From positions 180,983-244,982 of the forward strand of contig NW_005200763.1 of the NCBI RefSeq assembly GCF_000372725.1: a DNA stretch of 64,000 nucleotides, written 5' to 3'. Below, piece after piece: positions 9,990-20,709 of this stretch; within the stretch, counting starts at the first letter, position 1; each line of letters starts with the position of its first letter. The notes beneath the pieces are model-generated. The model searched no databases, was not told the origin of the DNA, and saw nothing but the letters and a program-made list of their open reading frames with translations. The position numbers were made by a program, and so were the translations under genes. The DNA comes from Emiliania huxleyi CCMP1516 (Eukaryota > Haptophyta > Isochrysidales > Noelaerhabdaceae).

Positions 9990-12648
9990 CTATGCCTCAA
10001 TCGTGTAACGCTTGTGGCATCGTGTCACACTTCCATCTCGCGGGCGCGCGGTTGGGATCGCCTGCCGCTTCTTTCCCTCGGGGTCTGAGAAGTTGGAAGG
10101 GTTGTAGATGCAGTTGAAGACGCAGCCCGTCTTCTTTGCGATCTCCATCTCTTTGAAGCCCGACCAGTCGGGCGGACAGATCATCGGGCAATCAGCAAAC
10201 CTGAAGTGAGGTGAGGTCTGGACTCACGAAAGGGCGAACGGCTGGCAGTTGCTCCCATCCCACGTCCGCAAGCGCCCTCAGGCATCCCTTGGGCGATGGC
10301 GCGTCGTACCTCCCACGCTGCAGCGCCGGCTCCATCACGCGGTGGTAGAGGCGGCCGTACTCGCCCCTGTCGTTGCGATTCTGTCGCCGGCACCGCTCTT
10401 CCTTGGCGTCGGCAGCAGCGGCGACAAATACTCCATGCGCGCGGTGCAAGTCGCGGCCGGTGAACGGCTCCACCTGTTACAGCTAAGCGGTGATCGAACG
10501 CTCCTCACAGCATCAGTCGCGGCGGGGAATTGCTCCGCCTGCAACCACACGTCCGCCGCCGGGGCAGCGGCTACGGTGGCGGCCGACCGCTTCTTCCCGC
10601 TGTGTGGCTTTGCCGCCTTCGAGCGAGGAGGCTGCCGCTCCAAGAGAGACCTTCCCTGCTTGCGCCTCCGGCTGACCGGTGTCGGTGCAAGCGTCGCCGG
10701 CAGCGACCGCAAGACACGGTTGGTCGCGTTGATGAGCTGCTCCTGTTCACACAAGGGTGCGTGAACACAGCCGCTCCGAGGCTGGCGCGGCTGCTGGAGT
10801 GGCTGCTCCTCCGCAATGGCCGTGTAGAAAGAGAAACTTCCCAGCACCCCGTGCCCTCTCACGTCGGCCATCCGGCAAGGCCAGTCCGCGCCGATGCACT
10901 GCATCGCGGCGCGCATCTCGCAGTAGGACACCTTGCCCTCGCGCAAGCCGCGCACCTTCAGCAGACAAGACACGCTCGCCGCGATCGTGCCCGGTTCGGT
11001 CGGACGCCTCAGACAATCGCACTCAGTCTTGGATGATCTAAGACAATCTCGGATAACATCTTGCCTGGTCGTCCAGCAGCCGGACGCTGTAGCGGGTGGC
11101 GGGCAGCAGGCAGCCCCAGCGGCCATCGGCGGCGATGGGGTGGTTGGCCTCGTCCTTGTGCGCCCAGTCGGCGGGAGGCTCACCTGCAAGTGCATGAGTT
11201 GCATCAGTCATCAGTAGGGTTCCCTCTGGCTCGACGGAGGGCTGACGGCGATGAGAGCGTGGCGGTGTGTGCAGAGGCTGTTTCGGAGTGGCAAGATGGT
11301 CTGCAAACGGCTACGGCAGCCTCGCCGAGCCCCTCGCACAGCAAGTCGTGATGCGGCGAGTAGAGCGAGAGGGTGGAGGGCAGCTGGCCAGTCCAGCCGA
11401 TATCGTGCTGAAGGATCCACACCTGCTGCACGCCATGCTCGAGCAGCTTGCGCCGGTGCGTGACGTACCATAGGATACCTGGCGGGATCACACTGGCTAT
11501 AAGTCGAGTGGCTCTACGGATAGTTGCGGCAGGTGTGACTGCGAGAAGAACACCTGGCAAGTCGCATAGGTTGGCCAGCCAGACGGGCTGCCGCGTGTCG
11601 GACCATCGGATCTCGTGCGCCTTCGCCAGCACCCCAGGGAAGAGGCGTTCGAGCAATGCCTCGCTCACGACCGAGACGCTCGAGTTGCCGACCGCCCTCG
11701 CGAGCATTACCGCTGCTTTGGCGTCCTCCCGCTCGGCATACCCGGGGTAGTAACGGCAGAGACTCGAGAGCCGCTCCGGGAAGTGGCATGTCCGGCTGAC
11801 CTGTGCCACGCGGTAAAAGTGCGGAGTCTGCGAGAACTGCGCCCTTGCGCGCGCCAGCCGCACGGCGAGGCTGGGCGTGACCGCCATTGACGCTACGGTG
11901 TGAACCTGTTCACAGATCGACGTGTGAAGAGGCGATGGAGAAGCATGAGGGGGCGATCGATGCGGCGATGTGCACCATCGCAAAGATTGCCGGCCGCTGG
12001 GACTGCTCCTCGACCCGCTGCCGCGCTGCCTCGACCGCCGCGTCGGGCGCGCAAGTGGAGATCCCGCGGTCGGTGCGACTGACGTCTTGCGGACCGACTA
12101 GGCCGTAGTCGGTGTGGCCGACGCAGGCGCGGTCGGAGAGGGTCCACATCGTGCACTCGGCTTTGAGCTGCGCCAGCTGCACGCGGCCGCCGCGGCGCAG
12201 CTCGTCGGGTCCCTTGGCGTAGAAGGTGTCGCACAGCCGGCCACACTCGTCGGGTGAGTCTAGGCGGATAGGGACGCAACAGTTAGCATCACGACGGCGA
12301 TGGAGCAGGGCGAGCGTGCAGGGAGAATGTTCATGTAGCAAAGAGGAGGGCCGCAGCAAGGCTACCACCTGCCTCGCCAAGGTAGAACCGGTGCTCCATC
12401 ATATCCTTGTGGCCGCACACGAAGTCAGAGAACATCATTCCAGTGAATGGGTCCACTGCGCCGCACTTGCACACATCGCACGCCCGGCACCGGCACTCTC
12501 CGCACTGCTCGGCTGAGCAGCCAGCCTCGCAGCTCTCGCGCTCGAGCTCTGGTACACCTTTGCGATTGACGACACAAAAGCCCTTCTCGACAGTGGCGCC
12601 CGGAACGAGACTCGCTAGGGTGACGCTGAGCCCAAGCGTGACCAGCAT
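9990..12648 (-). CDS. Secreted or type II glycosyltransferase-like protein with Cys-rich/PAN-like N-terminus
   Basis: The ATG at 12648 gives a signal or anchor peptide (MLVTLGLSVTLASLVPG), followed by a Cys-rich stretch with about 12 cysteines. The next exon has a PAN/apple-like pattern (DECGRLCDTFY...CTMWTLSDRAC). A later exon reads PVWLANLCDLPGVLL, then QVWILQHDIGWTGQLPSTL. That acidic QHD block after hydrophobic residues, followed by SPHHDLL, resembles algal Golgi glycosyltransferase-like proteins. Then come YCEMRAAMQCIGADW, an RLYHRVMEP motif near the C-terminus and the final exon NCIYNPSNFSDPEG. Likely in the secretory pathway; donor and acceptor sugars unknown. Introns ending near 10743 and 11906 have the hairpin 3' end, and one donor (after LLDDQ) is GC. 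Confidence 0.5.
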
Positions 12649-12762
12649 GCCGCAGTTTGGGCGAGTGAGCACGCGCGGCGCCCGGCAGCAGTTTAGAGCG
12701 GCGGCGGGCACTTGGGCGGGGAGTTTTTTATTGTGTTTCTTTATGTTCATTCACAGATGCAT

Positions 12763-12985
12763 GTAGGTTGATGAGAAACAAGAAGCACACATCCCACAGA
12801 TAGGTTGACAAGAAACAAGAAGCTAACATCTTCACACAGGTAGGTTGATAAGAATTTTTACAACTAACTCTCTCACACGACACTTACCAGAACACGCTCT
12901 TCTCTCTTACTTACTAGGCACGGGACTGGCGCGCACTGGCACTAACACTAGGTTGATAAGCAACAATAAGCGCACATCGCAGACA
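12763..12985. repeat. Degenerate direct repeats containing AGGTTGATAAGAAACAA
   Basis: Four imperfect copies of an AT-rich unit (starting near 12764, 12802, 12841 and 12951). A further copy of the core lies near 19206. Noncoding, beside the glycosyltransferase-like gene's promoter. Confidence 0.7.
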
Positions 12986-13039
12986 GGGAGGGTGTGAGAG
13001 GCGGACCTAAGGAAGGCCCAACATCTCTTTTTTTTACCA

Positions 13040-14063
13040 CCCGTTTAGTTAGTTAGGTAGGAAGGTGAAGAACAGCCAGGCTCGGACTGGACACCAACGC
13101 GGTATGGGTGGACGCGAGACAGATGATGACGAGACGCACGAGCGACACACAGACACAAACAAGCTCACAAGACACCAGCCCTGCCTGACTGGGAGACTGC
13201 GCTCCCGCTCGACAGAGTTGGGTACGATTCACACATTGGGCTCAACCCAGTTTTCCGGAAAACAAAAAGGAAAACAGAGGGTCCCCAGCACTTTGCGTTT
13301 CCGGAAATTTCCAGGGAAAAGAGAGGGTGTTAGAACCCGGAGAACGTTACGGAAAAGCATGCGCGACGCTGCCTCTTTGCACCGCTCGCTCACGGCTGCG
13401 GGAGACATGGCCGCCGATGCGGCTCGCACTCGCTCGGCGGGCCTCCGCCCCACAGCCGCCCGGGCGTGCCACGGGTCTGCCTGGCGCTGCGCTGCTCGCA
13501 CGCTGCACTGCACAAAGCTGCGACAACAAGGGGAGGCTCCTGAGCTTGAGCGTTGAGCAGTGCAGCTGCGGGCGCTCGTGGGCGGCTGTGCAGTGGTGAG
13601 AGTGCCTGATTGGAGGCGAGCTGGTGCTGCGCCAGGGTGCGCAGCATGCGCTCTTGCTCTGTGCTGAGGCATGCTGGCTGGCGCCCAACACAATGCCCTG
13701 GATGCATTGCTCCACGCCGTGCTGGCTGGTGCAGTACTGCCAGTGCGCCGACTGGCGCGCAGGGTGCGCGTCGCCGCGCGTGGCACGGGTGGCTCGAGAG
13801 GCGCGGCTGTCGTTCAACCCCGCGGCGCATGTGCGCCGCGGAAGCTGCTCGACAGGCTGCGGGCATCGCTGCGGCAGAAAGCGCCCGCCCTCTGCTTTGC
13901 TTTCGCCCGCGTTTTACGACAACTTTCGGTTTATCATAGCCGCCGAACTTTACCTCGCTGTTTCTTTATAGGCGTCTCGCAGCTGCGTATTCTCGTATTA
14001 TCTTCGAGTAGTTGCGTGGGGGCGGTATGTATTCTCGTATCAGTAGCTAGTGTCGTGTCCACT
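13040..14063. other. Repeat-rich intergenic stretch, no convincing gene
   Basis: The block 13060-13180 recurs near 48300-48410 (inverted) and partly near 22940. A ~24-bp segment around 13229-13254 (TTGGGCTCAACCC) recurs inverted near 14689-14710, so the stretch between could be a decayed element. Cys/Trp-containing frames at 13600-13970 exist on both strands; I cannot tell whether any is real. Confidence 0.45.
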
Positions 14064-14356
14064 AGCTCCGAGTAGAGGGGGCGTCCTGCAGTTAAGGGGA
14101 AACCCGGTACGCGGGTCCAACCCTCGGAGAGTATTCTTTAGCTCCGAGTAGAGGGGCGGCGTTCTGCAGTTAAGGGTAAACCCGGTACACGGAGCCAACC
14201 CTCGGAGACCCGTGTTATGGCCCTGCGAACGCGCACCCCCGGGGCTAGGGCTCTCTAGCCCGTAACCCGATGCCGAGCGTCCGGCCAACTGGGTGCGCTT
14301 CTCAGCTCCCCGGTCCTGGGCGTGAGGTTAATGACCGCACTCCAAGTGCTCCAAGT
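14064..14356 (+). repeat. Dispersed repeat, copy 1
   Basis: Contains two tandem ~77-bp modules starting AGCTCCGAGTAGAGG, then a block with GCGCACCCCCGGGGCTAGGG, ending ACTCCAAGTGCTCCAAG. A second copy in the same orientation lies at 45673-45900 with only one module. Noncoding as far as I can see. Confidence 0.85.
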
Positions 14357-14886
14357 TTGGTGCTCCATTCTGGAAACTCGCGAGTTTCCCTGAGTCTGAG
14401 AGCTGGTCTGGGGCAAAATCTGAGGCAAAATTGAGGAAATCGACAAAATACCCAGGCGGTCGCAGGGTAATTTCCAGGTATACACGGGTTCTCCGCGAAA
14501 TTCCCGGCATTTTGCCGATTTGGCCTACATGTAAAATTTGGCTGATTTTGGGCCCAAACCAGCCTCAGACTCGGCTCAGAGCCAAAAATTTGACGATTTC
14601 CACGCGGTTTTCCCGGGAAAATAGAGAGGAAAAGAGAGGGTGCTGTAGAGAAAATTAGGAAAACAGACGGGGTGCGAGAGGCAAACAAACCGGGTTGAGC
14701 CCAATTCACACAGACCTTGCTATTTCCGTTTCTTTCTGAGAGGTGAGGTCTTCATACCTCTCACACAAAGGCACAAACAACCCCGGACCCAAGGTCACGC
14801 ACCATCAGAAGTTTCACGTTCACTCCAATCGTGAATCGATTCAACGCAGCGTTCCCTGACCGAAACCGACACGCTTGGACTTTGCA

Positions 14887-15438
14887 ATGGTAGGCCGACA
14901 TTTCACGCACGCAGTCAGCCTCACCTGCGCTGTGGAAAGGGAGGGACTGGAGCACGAGTGCCAAAAGGCGGAGCAGGCCCTCGCCGCGCGGCAGAGCGAG
15001 CTTCGCGCCGCACAGGCCCGTCTGCAGGATGAGGAGGCCGAGGCGGCGAGGAGGGGAGAGCCCGACCCGGCGGCACTGCAGAGGGCGGTGTCTGCGATGA
15101 CGAGGAAAGTGGAGGCGCAGATTGCTGACGCGTCCATCGCTCTCGTGCAGCGGCGTGAGGATCTGAAGCAGCTCATGCAGGGCAAGCGGTGTCAGCTCGC
15201 GGCGGCGGTGGGTGGGAACGCGAGGGAATACTACCGATCCAACCACGCGCAGTTGCGAGCGCTACGGAGGGAGCAGACGAGGGCCGCGACCGACGACGGC
15301 GACACTCGGGCGGCCAGAAGGAGGGCCGAGGACACCGACCGCTCCATCGCGCAGCTGGCGACGCAACTGCATCAGCTTCGGCGCGCAGTGGCTGACGCGA
15401 GAGCTGAGCGTGACTCGCTGCTGCGGCAGCCACGCTGA
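14887..15438 (+). CDS. Small coiled-coil protein, unknown function
   Basis: A 183-residue open frame from the ATG at 14887, with no intron needed. After a short N-terminus (MVGRHFTHAVSLTCAVE) nearly the whole protein is heptad-like and rich in Glu, Ala, Gln and Arg (EHECQKAEQALAARQSEL and onward), typical of a long coiled coil. Codon use fits the other genes of the window. No family recognised; it could be a fragment of a larger coiled-coil protein. The open frame extends upstream without an ATG. Confidence 0.5.
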   Translation: MVGRHFTHAVSLTCAVEREGLEHECQKAEQALAARQSELRAAQARLQDEEAEAARRGEPDPAALQRAVSAMTRKVEAQIADASIALVQRREDLKQLMQGKRCQLAAAVGGNAREYYRSNHAQLRALRREQTRAATDDGDTRAARRRAEDTDRSIAQLATQLHQLRRAVADARAERDSLLRQPR

Positions 15439-15476
15439 CTGTTGCTCCTCAACGGAGGCCAGCTCGCTCTATCTGT

Positions 15477-15525
15477 CGAAGAGACAGAGACAGACAGGCT
15501 GAGACAGACAGACGAGAGAACGGCG
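15477..15525. repeat. GACA simple repeat
   Basis: Imperfect GACAGA/GACAGACA runs directly downstream of the coiled-coil gene. Confidence 0.7.
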
Positions 15526-15823
15526 GCGCGGGGGCAGGGGCCGCGGGGGGCAGAGGCACGCGCGCGGGGGGGCAGAGGCAGCACTTGGCAGAGCTAGAGC
15601 GGAGAGCGGTTCCAAGTGATCAGTAGTGTACACGTGCAAAAGCTGCCTTCGCCAAAATGATTCAACAATACTACACACACGCTCACCAATAGAGGTACCA
15701 CGCTTCGCCGCACCGGATCCCAAACCCCTGCATTGTGACGCGCCGCGCGCGCAGGTCCCACGTGGGCCGCCAGCCGCCCCACTCGCCCACCTGCGAGCAG
15801 TGGCGAAGGGAGGTTCGGTGTGT

Positions 15824-17203
15824 CTACCCGCTAGGTGCGTGGGCGAGGGCGGGTCGCGCCTGGTGAATGATCAGGCCCGAGTGTACCACGAGCCGGCCCA
15901 CCTTGTACACCTCTCGCCGCATCACGGCGCACGTGTCGGCGCACCACGCCCACTCGTCCCCTACGTGGTCCGCGCAGCCCTGCCTCTTGCTGCGGAAGGC
16001 GACGTAGTTGAGGCCCGCCTCGCCCTGGTCCGAGGGCGGCAGCGCCAGCGGCAGCGTGAAGGAGATGCGGGACCTGCTCTCGCACTCGGCCAGCCAGGGG
16101 AGCTGCTCGCTCAGCCCGCCCGTCCCGTTGGCCGTCATGCTGTTCCACTCGTCGTCGACGTGCCTGGCAGCCATGCTCCCGATCCACTCATCACTCAGCC
16201 CACCGCCATGCTGCTCCACTCAACATGACTGGGAACGAATCTCGGCTCATCTCGGCCAACCTCGGCCAACTCTGCCGTCTCGGCTGTTCTCGGCTAATCT
16301 CGCGCATGTTGAAGACGGGGAACTGCCACGCTGCGTGCGAGTAGATGTAGTGGAAGCCCGGCAGGGAGAGGCCGGGGGCGAAGCGGACTGGCCCGTCCCT
16401 CAGCGACTGCTCCAGGATGTCCCGCACGTCCTCGAGCAGCCCTCCAAAGGCGGCCTTCAGGTATTCCCGCTCCGTCTCCATCGCCCGCTCGTAGGAGGTG
16501 CGAGAGGTGAGCGGCGGCGCGCCGCCCGTCTTGTTCTTGTGGTACGCCCAGTACGGCCCCACCGTGAAGAAGGGCAGCGGCCCCGCCGTATCTGAAATGT
16601 GGATGAGTCTGTCCGCCGGGACGGACGCCACGATCGCGGCTGCCTCTTCGGGCGTGAGAACCTGCCGGCGGAACATCTCGCTCTTCGCCCACGGCGAAGA
16701 GCCGTTCGCCTGCGGACGAGCCGGAGGGCAGGTCCAGGTCGGTCCTCTCGGACTCTCAGACGCTTCGCAGAAGTGTCTCTCGGAAGCACCGTGTACGAGT
16801 AGGATTGCCGGCAGAGCCGCTCGGTCAGCTGAGGAATAAGGCGGCGCTTGGCGATCGCAAAGAGCTGGTGCGTGGCGAGCGCGAGAATAACTGGGCTGGC
16901 GGCGGCGCAGCCACGAGCGCGGCGGCCGCCTGGGAACGTGCGGCGGATGCGTCATCAGTGCGTCCACGGTATAAGGTGGCCGCTGCTCCTTGGGCGCAGC
17001 GATGAGAAGCGGCAGAGCACACTGTTTTAGTGTGTCGCGGCGTCTCGGAGGCGCCTCTCACCTATTGCGACGGCCCTCAGCCATACGAGCAGCAGCGCGA
17101 CGACGAGGAGCGGGACGGCGACGGTGGCGGGTGTGAGCTGCGTATAGCCAAAGTAGGGAACGAGGAGGAAGCGGACGCCCCCGGAGGCGTTCAGGAAATG
17201 CAT
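15824..17203 (-). CDS. 2-oxoglutarate/Fe(II)-dependent oxygenase-like protein
   Basis: The core exon (about 16306-16700) reads LTPEEAAAIVA...PGFHYIYSHAAWQFPVFN. After an intron it continues HVDDEWNSMTANGTGG, then SRSRISFTLPLALP, and later VVHSGLIIHQARPA. The HxD (HVD) and a distal H in SGLIIHQ are placed like the iron ligands of a double-stranded beta-helix oxygenase. Removing the intron with a GC donor and AG acceptor (about 16171-16305) joins FNM to HVDDEW in frame. That intron contains a CTCGG-core array. A separate upstream exon starting at 17203 (MHFLNASGGVRFLLVP) ends in a membrane-anchor-like helix and a GTGAGA donor; its link to the oxygenase core is inferred. Substrate unknown. Confidence 0.55.
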
Positions 17204-17473
17204 GAAGAAGTCAGCACTGGGTCCCAGGAAGGCGATGCGATGACGGCTTAGGGATCCCTAGTGTGAGCTTACGCACGAAGGCAGATCGCTAGAGTAGGAG
17301 CTGACCGACCCTCGCGTCCGGTGTTCACCGACGGCCGGGCGGACCACCCGCCCACGCGCCGCCCACGTGCAACGCGGCGCGCGCAAAACTGCAGCCGCCA
17401 GTTCACATAAACGCACAACTCCGGACCCAAGACGCACAAGCACAGACAGTCGAGAAGGGGGAGAGACCGCCAG

Positions 17474-17550
17474 TTCACAGCCTTGTTATTAAGAAAATAC
17501 CTCCTATGGCGCTGTGCGCTGGCCTGTGAGAGGTTCACAGCCTTGTTATT
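17474..17550 (+). repeat. Dispersed repeat containing CAGCCTTGTTATT
   Basis: Two half-copies around TTCACAGCCTTGTTATT and ATACCTCCTATGGCGCTG. The same sequence occurs inverted at 42957-43052 and partly at 19243-19275. Noncoding. Confidence 0.8.
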
Positions 17551-17834
17551 GAGAAGAGGTAGGTAGGTAGGTAGAAAGGTGAAGAACAGCCAGGCTCAGA
17601 AGAAAATACCTCGGGTACGCCAGTTCACGTACAGTGGGTTGCGGGCATTAAGAAAACAGGATACCGGCACGCCGCCGTTTTCTAAGCCTTTCCACAGCCC
17701 TCAACACAAACAAACCCCCCTCTCTCTCAGCCCTCACCCACCCCACGCCGTGGTTTCTTAGCTCCGGCCGTACCATGCGGAATCGACGACCCTATCAAGT
17801 GCTCAAGTGTCAAGAGCTCAAGCTCCGGCCGGCA

Positions 17835-18718
17835 CTGAGGGAGGGTGTAGAGGATGTAGAGTGTAGAGCGCTGTAGAGCTGTAGAGATGGAGAGCGCTGT
17901 AGAGCTGTAGAGCTCTACATCCGCCGCGGGACGAGGCGGGTGCGTTGTAGAGCGATGTAGAGGCGCTCTACAACGTGAAATCTCTACAACATCAACAAAC
18001 TCTACCTCATAAGCGGCGAACGAGGCACGGTCGCTCTCCGACATTTTAGGCGTGTTGCACTTGCCAGTGCTGCCCTGGCCTTCTGTCTGCCCGCCCAATG
18101 GGTGGCAGGTGCCTCTGCTGCTGTGGTATGCCTCACGGCTGCGACTGGCCGGCGCGCCTCGGCGCGTCAGCTCGGCTCGGCGTAGCGATCGTGGCCAGCG
18201 CAACTCGCCTGGACTCAACGCTCAGCCAGGAGCTCCCGCACGCGCTGGCGCGAGTCATGGCGCATGCAACGCGTCTGAATGCTCGCCTCGCCTTGCGCAA
18301 ATGCGACCGTCCTCGCAGCCGACAGTCCACCGCCTGCTAAATAAGCACAGCGACGAATGCGGCACCGGCGACGCATAGCAGGCTGGTCATGACGCAGTTA
18401 TAGGGTGTTGTGTGCCGTCAGAGTGGCTCTCTGTGTGTCAGGGATAGTCAGGGCCGTCCATCAGAGCTCCAGTAAGCTCGGAGACACCCCATTAGTGCGA
18501 CTCGACCTCTTTGAGTCACTGCCTTCCCGGGCGGTTTGGCTGTAGAGCCTCTACAACAAACTCTACAACAAAATCGCGCTCTACATCGCTCTACAACGCA
18601 CCCGCCTCGTCCCGCGGCGGATGTAGAGCTCTACAGCTCTACAGCGCTCCAGAGCGCTCTACATCTCTACAGCTCTACAGCGCTCTACACTCTACATCCT
18701 CTACACACCCTCCCTCAG
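17835..18718 (+). mobile_element. 884-bp TIR element, copy 1, with 8-bp target-site duplication
   Basis: The ends are inverted repeats beginning CTGAGGGAGGGTGT and continue inward as arrays of the heptamer TGTAGAG (left) and CTCTACA (right). The element is flanked by GGCCGGCA on both sides (17827-17834 and 18719-18726), an 8-bp direct repeat as expected for a hAT-type insertion. The interior is unique and conserved with copy 2 and has short open frames (an 80-codon frame at 18098-18340, two codon differences or so from copy 2) that I do not recognise as a transposase. It is most likely a non-autonomous DNA transposon. Confidence 0.8.
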
Positions 18719-18759
18719 GGCCGGCACTCAAGCAGAGCCGGCCCGAAGGATTTTTAGGT

Positions 18760-19428
18760 AAGTAAGAGGTAAGCTGCGGTCCGCGAGGGCGATGCCAGAG
18801 TCTGCCGCCGAGTCGGCTCTCTGGATGACGGGAAGACGCACACAAGGTCACAAGCCTCCATCCACTCGCACTCCACTCAGAACACCGCAGACTTGGAAAG
18901 TGACAAGTGCGCGCGCCGCAGGCGAGGAGAAATTTGCGGGGCTCCAGTTCACACTCGTGTCTGGCTGGCCTTTTCTCGGGGCCGCGCCTGCGGCGCGCTG
19001 TGGTTTCTTAGATTTTCGCGGAAATCGCTTGGTAGGGGTTCTTACTGGTACGTTTTCTTAATGCCCAAACACGTGTGAGTGTTAGAGTTGTTTGGTATTG
19101 CTAAAAATCTCTCTCTAATGCCCGCAACCCACTGTAAACGCACATCCCCGGGCCCCGAAATCGCACAGTGATGACAGTGACATGCAACACGGGGTCCGCC
19201 AGTTCACAGATAGGTTGATAAGAAACAACGCTTTTCGCAGACTCCCTTGTTATTGAGAAGGAAATACCTCCTATGGCCAGCAAATGTGTTTCTTCCTTTC
19301 ACTTGGAAAGAGCTCTAACGATCTCTAACGGCCCGCTGCCGGTGCTCTCGCCGCGCTGCCGCAGTGCGCTCGCTCGCCGGCAGGAGTGACGACGGAGCAG
19401 TCGGCAGGCTACACTACTCAGCGAGAGC
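18760..19428. other. Intergenic, fragments of dispersed repeats
   Basis: Contains a partial copy of the CTTGTTATTGAGAAG repeat and an AGGTTGATAAGAAACAA motif near 19206. The block near 19083-19120 resembles 20983-21012. No gene seen. The last ~100 bp are the promoter/5' UTR of the FHA gene. Confidence 0.5.
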
Positions 19429-20709
19429 ATGAGCGGCGAGTGGCTGCTGCGCCTCGACTCGAGCCTCTCCCCGCGGCCGACTCGGCCGGCCACGATCGGG
19501 CCGATCGCTGGCGGCAGGTCGCTCGTCGTCGGCCGCGACCCGAGCCGGTGTGACGTCGTTCTCGACTCGGCGGCCTTTCCCGGGCTCATCTCTCGGCAGC
19601 ATGCTACGATCGTGCTCGAAGAGTCGGGCCCGGTCCTACGAGACTCGTCTCTCAACGGCGTCGGGGTCGACGGAGGCCGCACCGCACGCGGCGAAGCGCA
19701 GCACGTCCCGCTGCGGGACGGCTCGACTCTGGTCTTTGGGGTTCGCGGCTCTGCGACAGAGTTCGTCTACCGCGTGGCTCAGCGGCAGACCGAGACAAAC
19801 CCGCAAGCCACGGCTATAGCACCAGAGGGGAGTGAGGAGATCCACACACTCGACACACTGGGTGGCAGCGACGACGACGACAATGGCTGCATCGGTCCGG
19901 CGGTAGCTTCCGATGGCGGGGCCCCGCTCGCGTCAGCGGCGGCGCCTGCGGCTGCGCCGGAGGAGCTCATGGTGGAGGAGCTGCAGTGCTGCATCTGCGC
20001 AGAGCTGCTCGTGCGGCCGTGCCAGCTCCGCTGCTCGCACTCGTTTTGCTCGCCCTGCATCTACGACTGGGAGCGCCGCTCGCGCACGTGCGTCATCTGC
20101 CGCGAGGAGCTCGAGGAGGCGCCTCCGCAGCCCGTCCGGCTGCTCGACGGCCTCACGCAGAAGCTGGCCGCGCGCTGCCTCTCCGCCGAGGAGAAGGAGG
20201 AGTGGGAGGGGCGCGCGGCCGATTGGGACGGGCGCGCCTCGCAGGCCCGGCAGGTGTGGGGCACGCTGCCGCCCAAGCCCGCCCCTGCGGGGCCGCCCGT
20301 CCATCGGCACGTCGTCTCGAGGGTGGGAAGCGGAGGGGCCGTCTCGACGTGCCGCCGCTGCCTGCGCCCGATCGCCGCGGGCAGCCTCAAGCTCGGCGTG
20401 CGGTCGCACATCCCGCTCTTCAACCACACCGTCGTCTCGTGGCACCACACGAGCTGCCTCCCGCTGCCCGCCGCGCTGCTCGCCGACGGCGACCGCTGCG
20501 CGACGGAGGCGGACGCCGCCGCGCTCCTCGACGAGCGGCTCGACGGCGCGACGACCGTCCTCGCACCCGAAGAGCGCCGCGCCCTCGCCGCCCAGCTGCT
20601 GGCGGACCCGCCCCCCGCCCGCAGCAAGGCGGCGGCGGCGGGGCGGCGCGAGGGCCGCCAGCAGGGCCGGCGAGAGCCAAGCAGGAACGTGGCCCCGCGC
20701 AGGCGCTGA
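19429..20709 (+). CDS. FHA-RING-PARP-type zinc finger protein, probable E3 ubiquitin ligase
   Basis: Intronless, 426 codons. Residues ~20-115 form an FHA phosphopeptide-binding domain (SLVVGRDPSRCDVVL, ISRQHATI, SLNGVGVDG). Residues ~185-230 form a C3HC4 RING finger (CCICAEL, CQLRCSHSFCSPCIYDW, CVICRE). Residues ~304-340 have CRRC, then 28 residues, then HTSC, matching the C-x2-C-x28-30-H-x2-C signature of PARP-type nick-sensing zinc fingers. The tail is basic and disordered. The FHA plus RING order is that of CHFR and RNF8 (ubiquitin ligases of mitotic checkpoint and DNA damage), where CHFR carries a PBZ finger instead. I infer a nuclear ligase that senses DNA breaks or phosphorylated partners. 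Confidence 0.85.
   Translation: MSGEWLLRLDSSLSPRPTRPATIGPIAGGRSLVVGRDPSRCDVVLDSAAFPGLISRQHATIVLEESGPVLRDSSLNGVGVDGGRTARGEAQHVPLRDGSTLVFGVRGSATEFVYRVAQRQTETNPQATAIAPEGSEEIHTLDTLGGSDDDDNGCIGPAVASDGGAPLASAAAPAAAPEELMVEELQCCICAELLVRPCQLRCSHSFCSPCIYDWERRSRTCVICREELEEAPPQPVRLLDGLTQKLAARCLSAEEKEEWEGRAADWDGRASQARQVWGTLPPKPAPAGPPVHRHVVSRVGSGGAVSTCRRCLRPIAAGSLKLGVRSHIPLFNHTVVSWHHTSCLPLPAALLADGDRCATEADAAALLDERLDGATTVLAPEERRALAAQLLADPPPARSKAAAAGRREGRQQGRREPSRNVAPRRR

Noticed and set aside
13390..13970. Cys/His/Trp-containing frames on both strands
   Set aside because: Overlapping frames on opposite strands are equally open, with repetitive word use; no domain pattern supports either.
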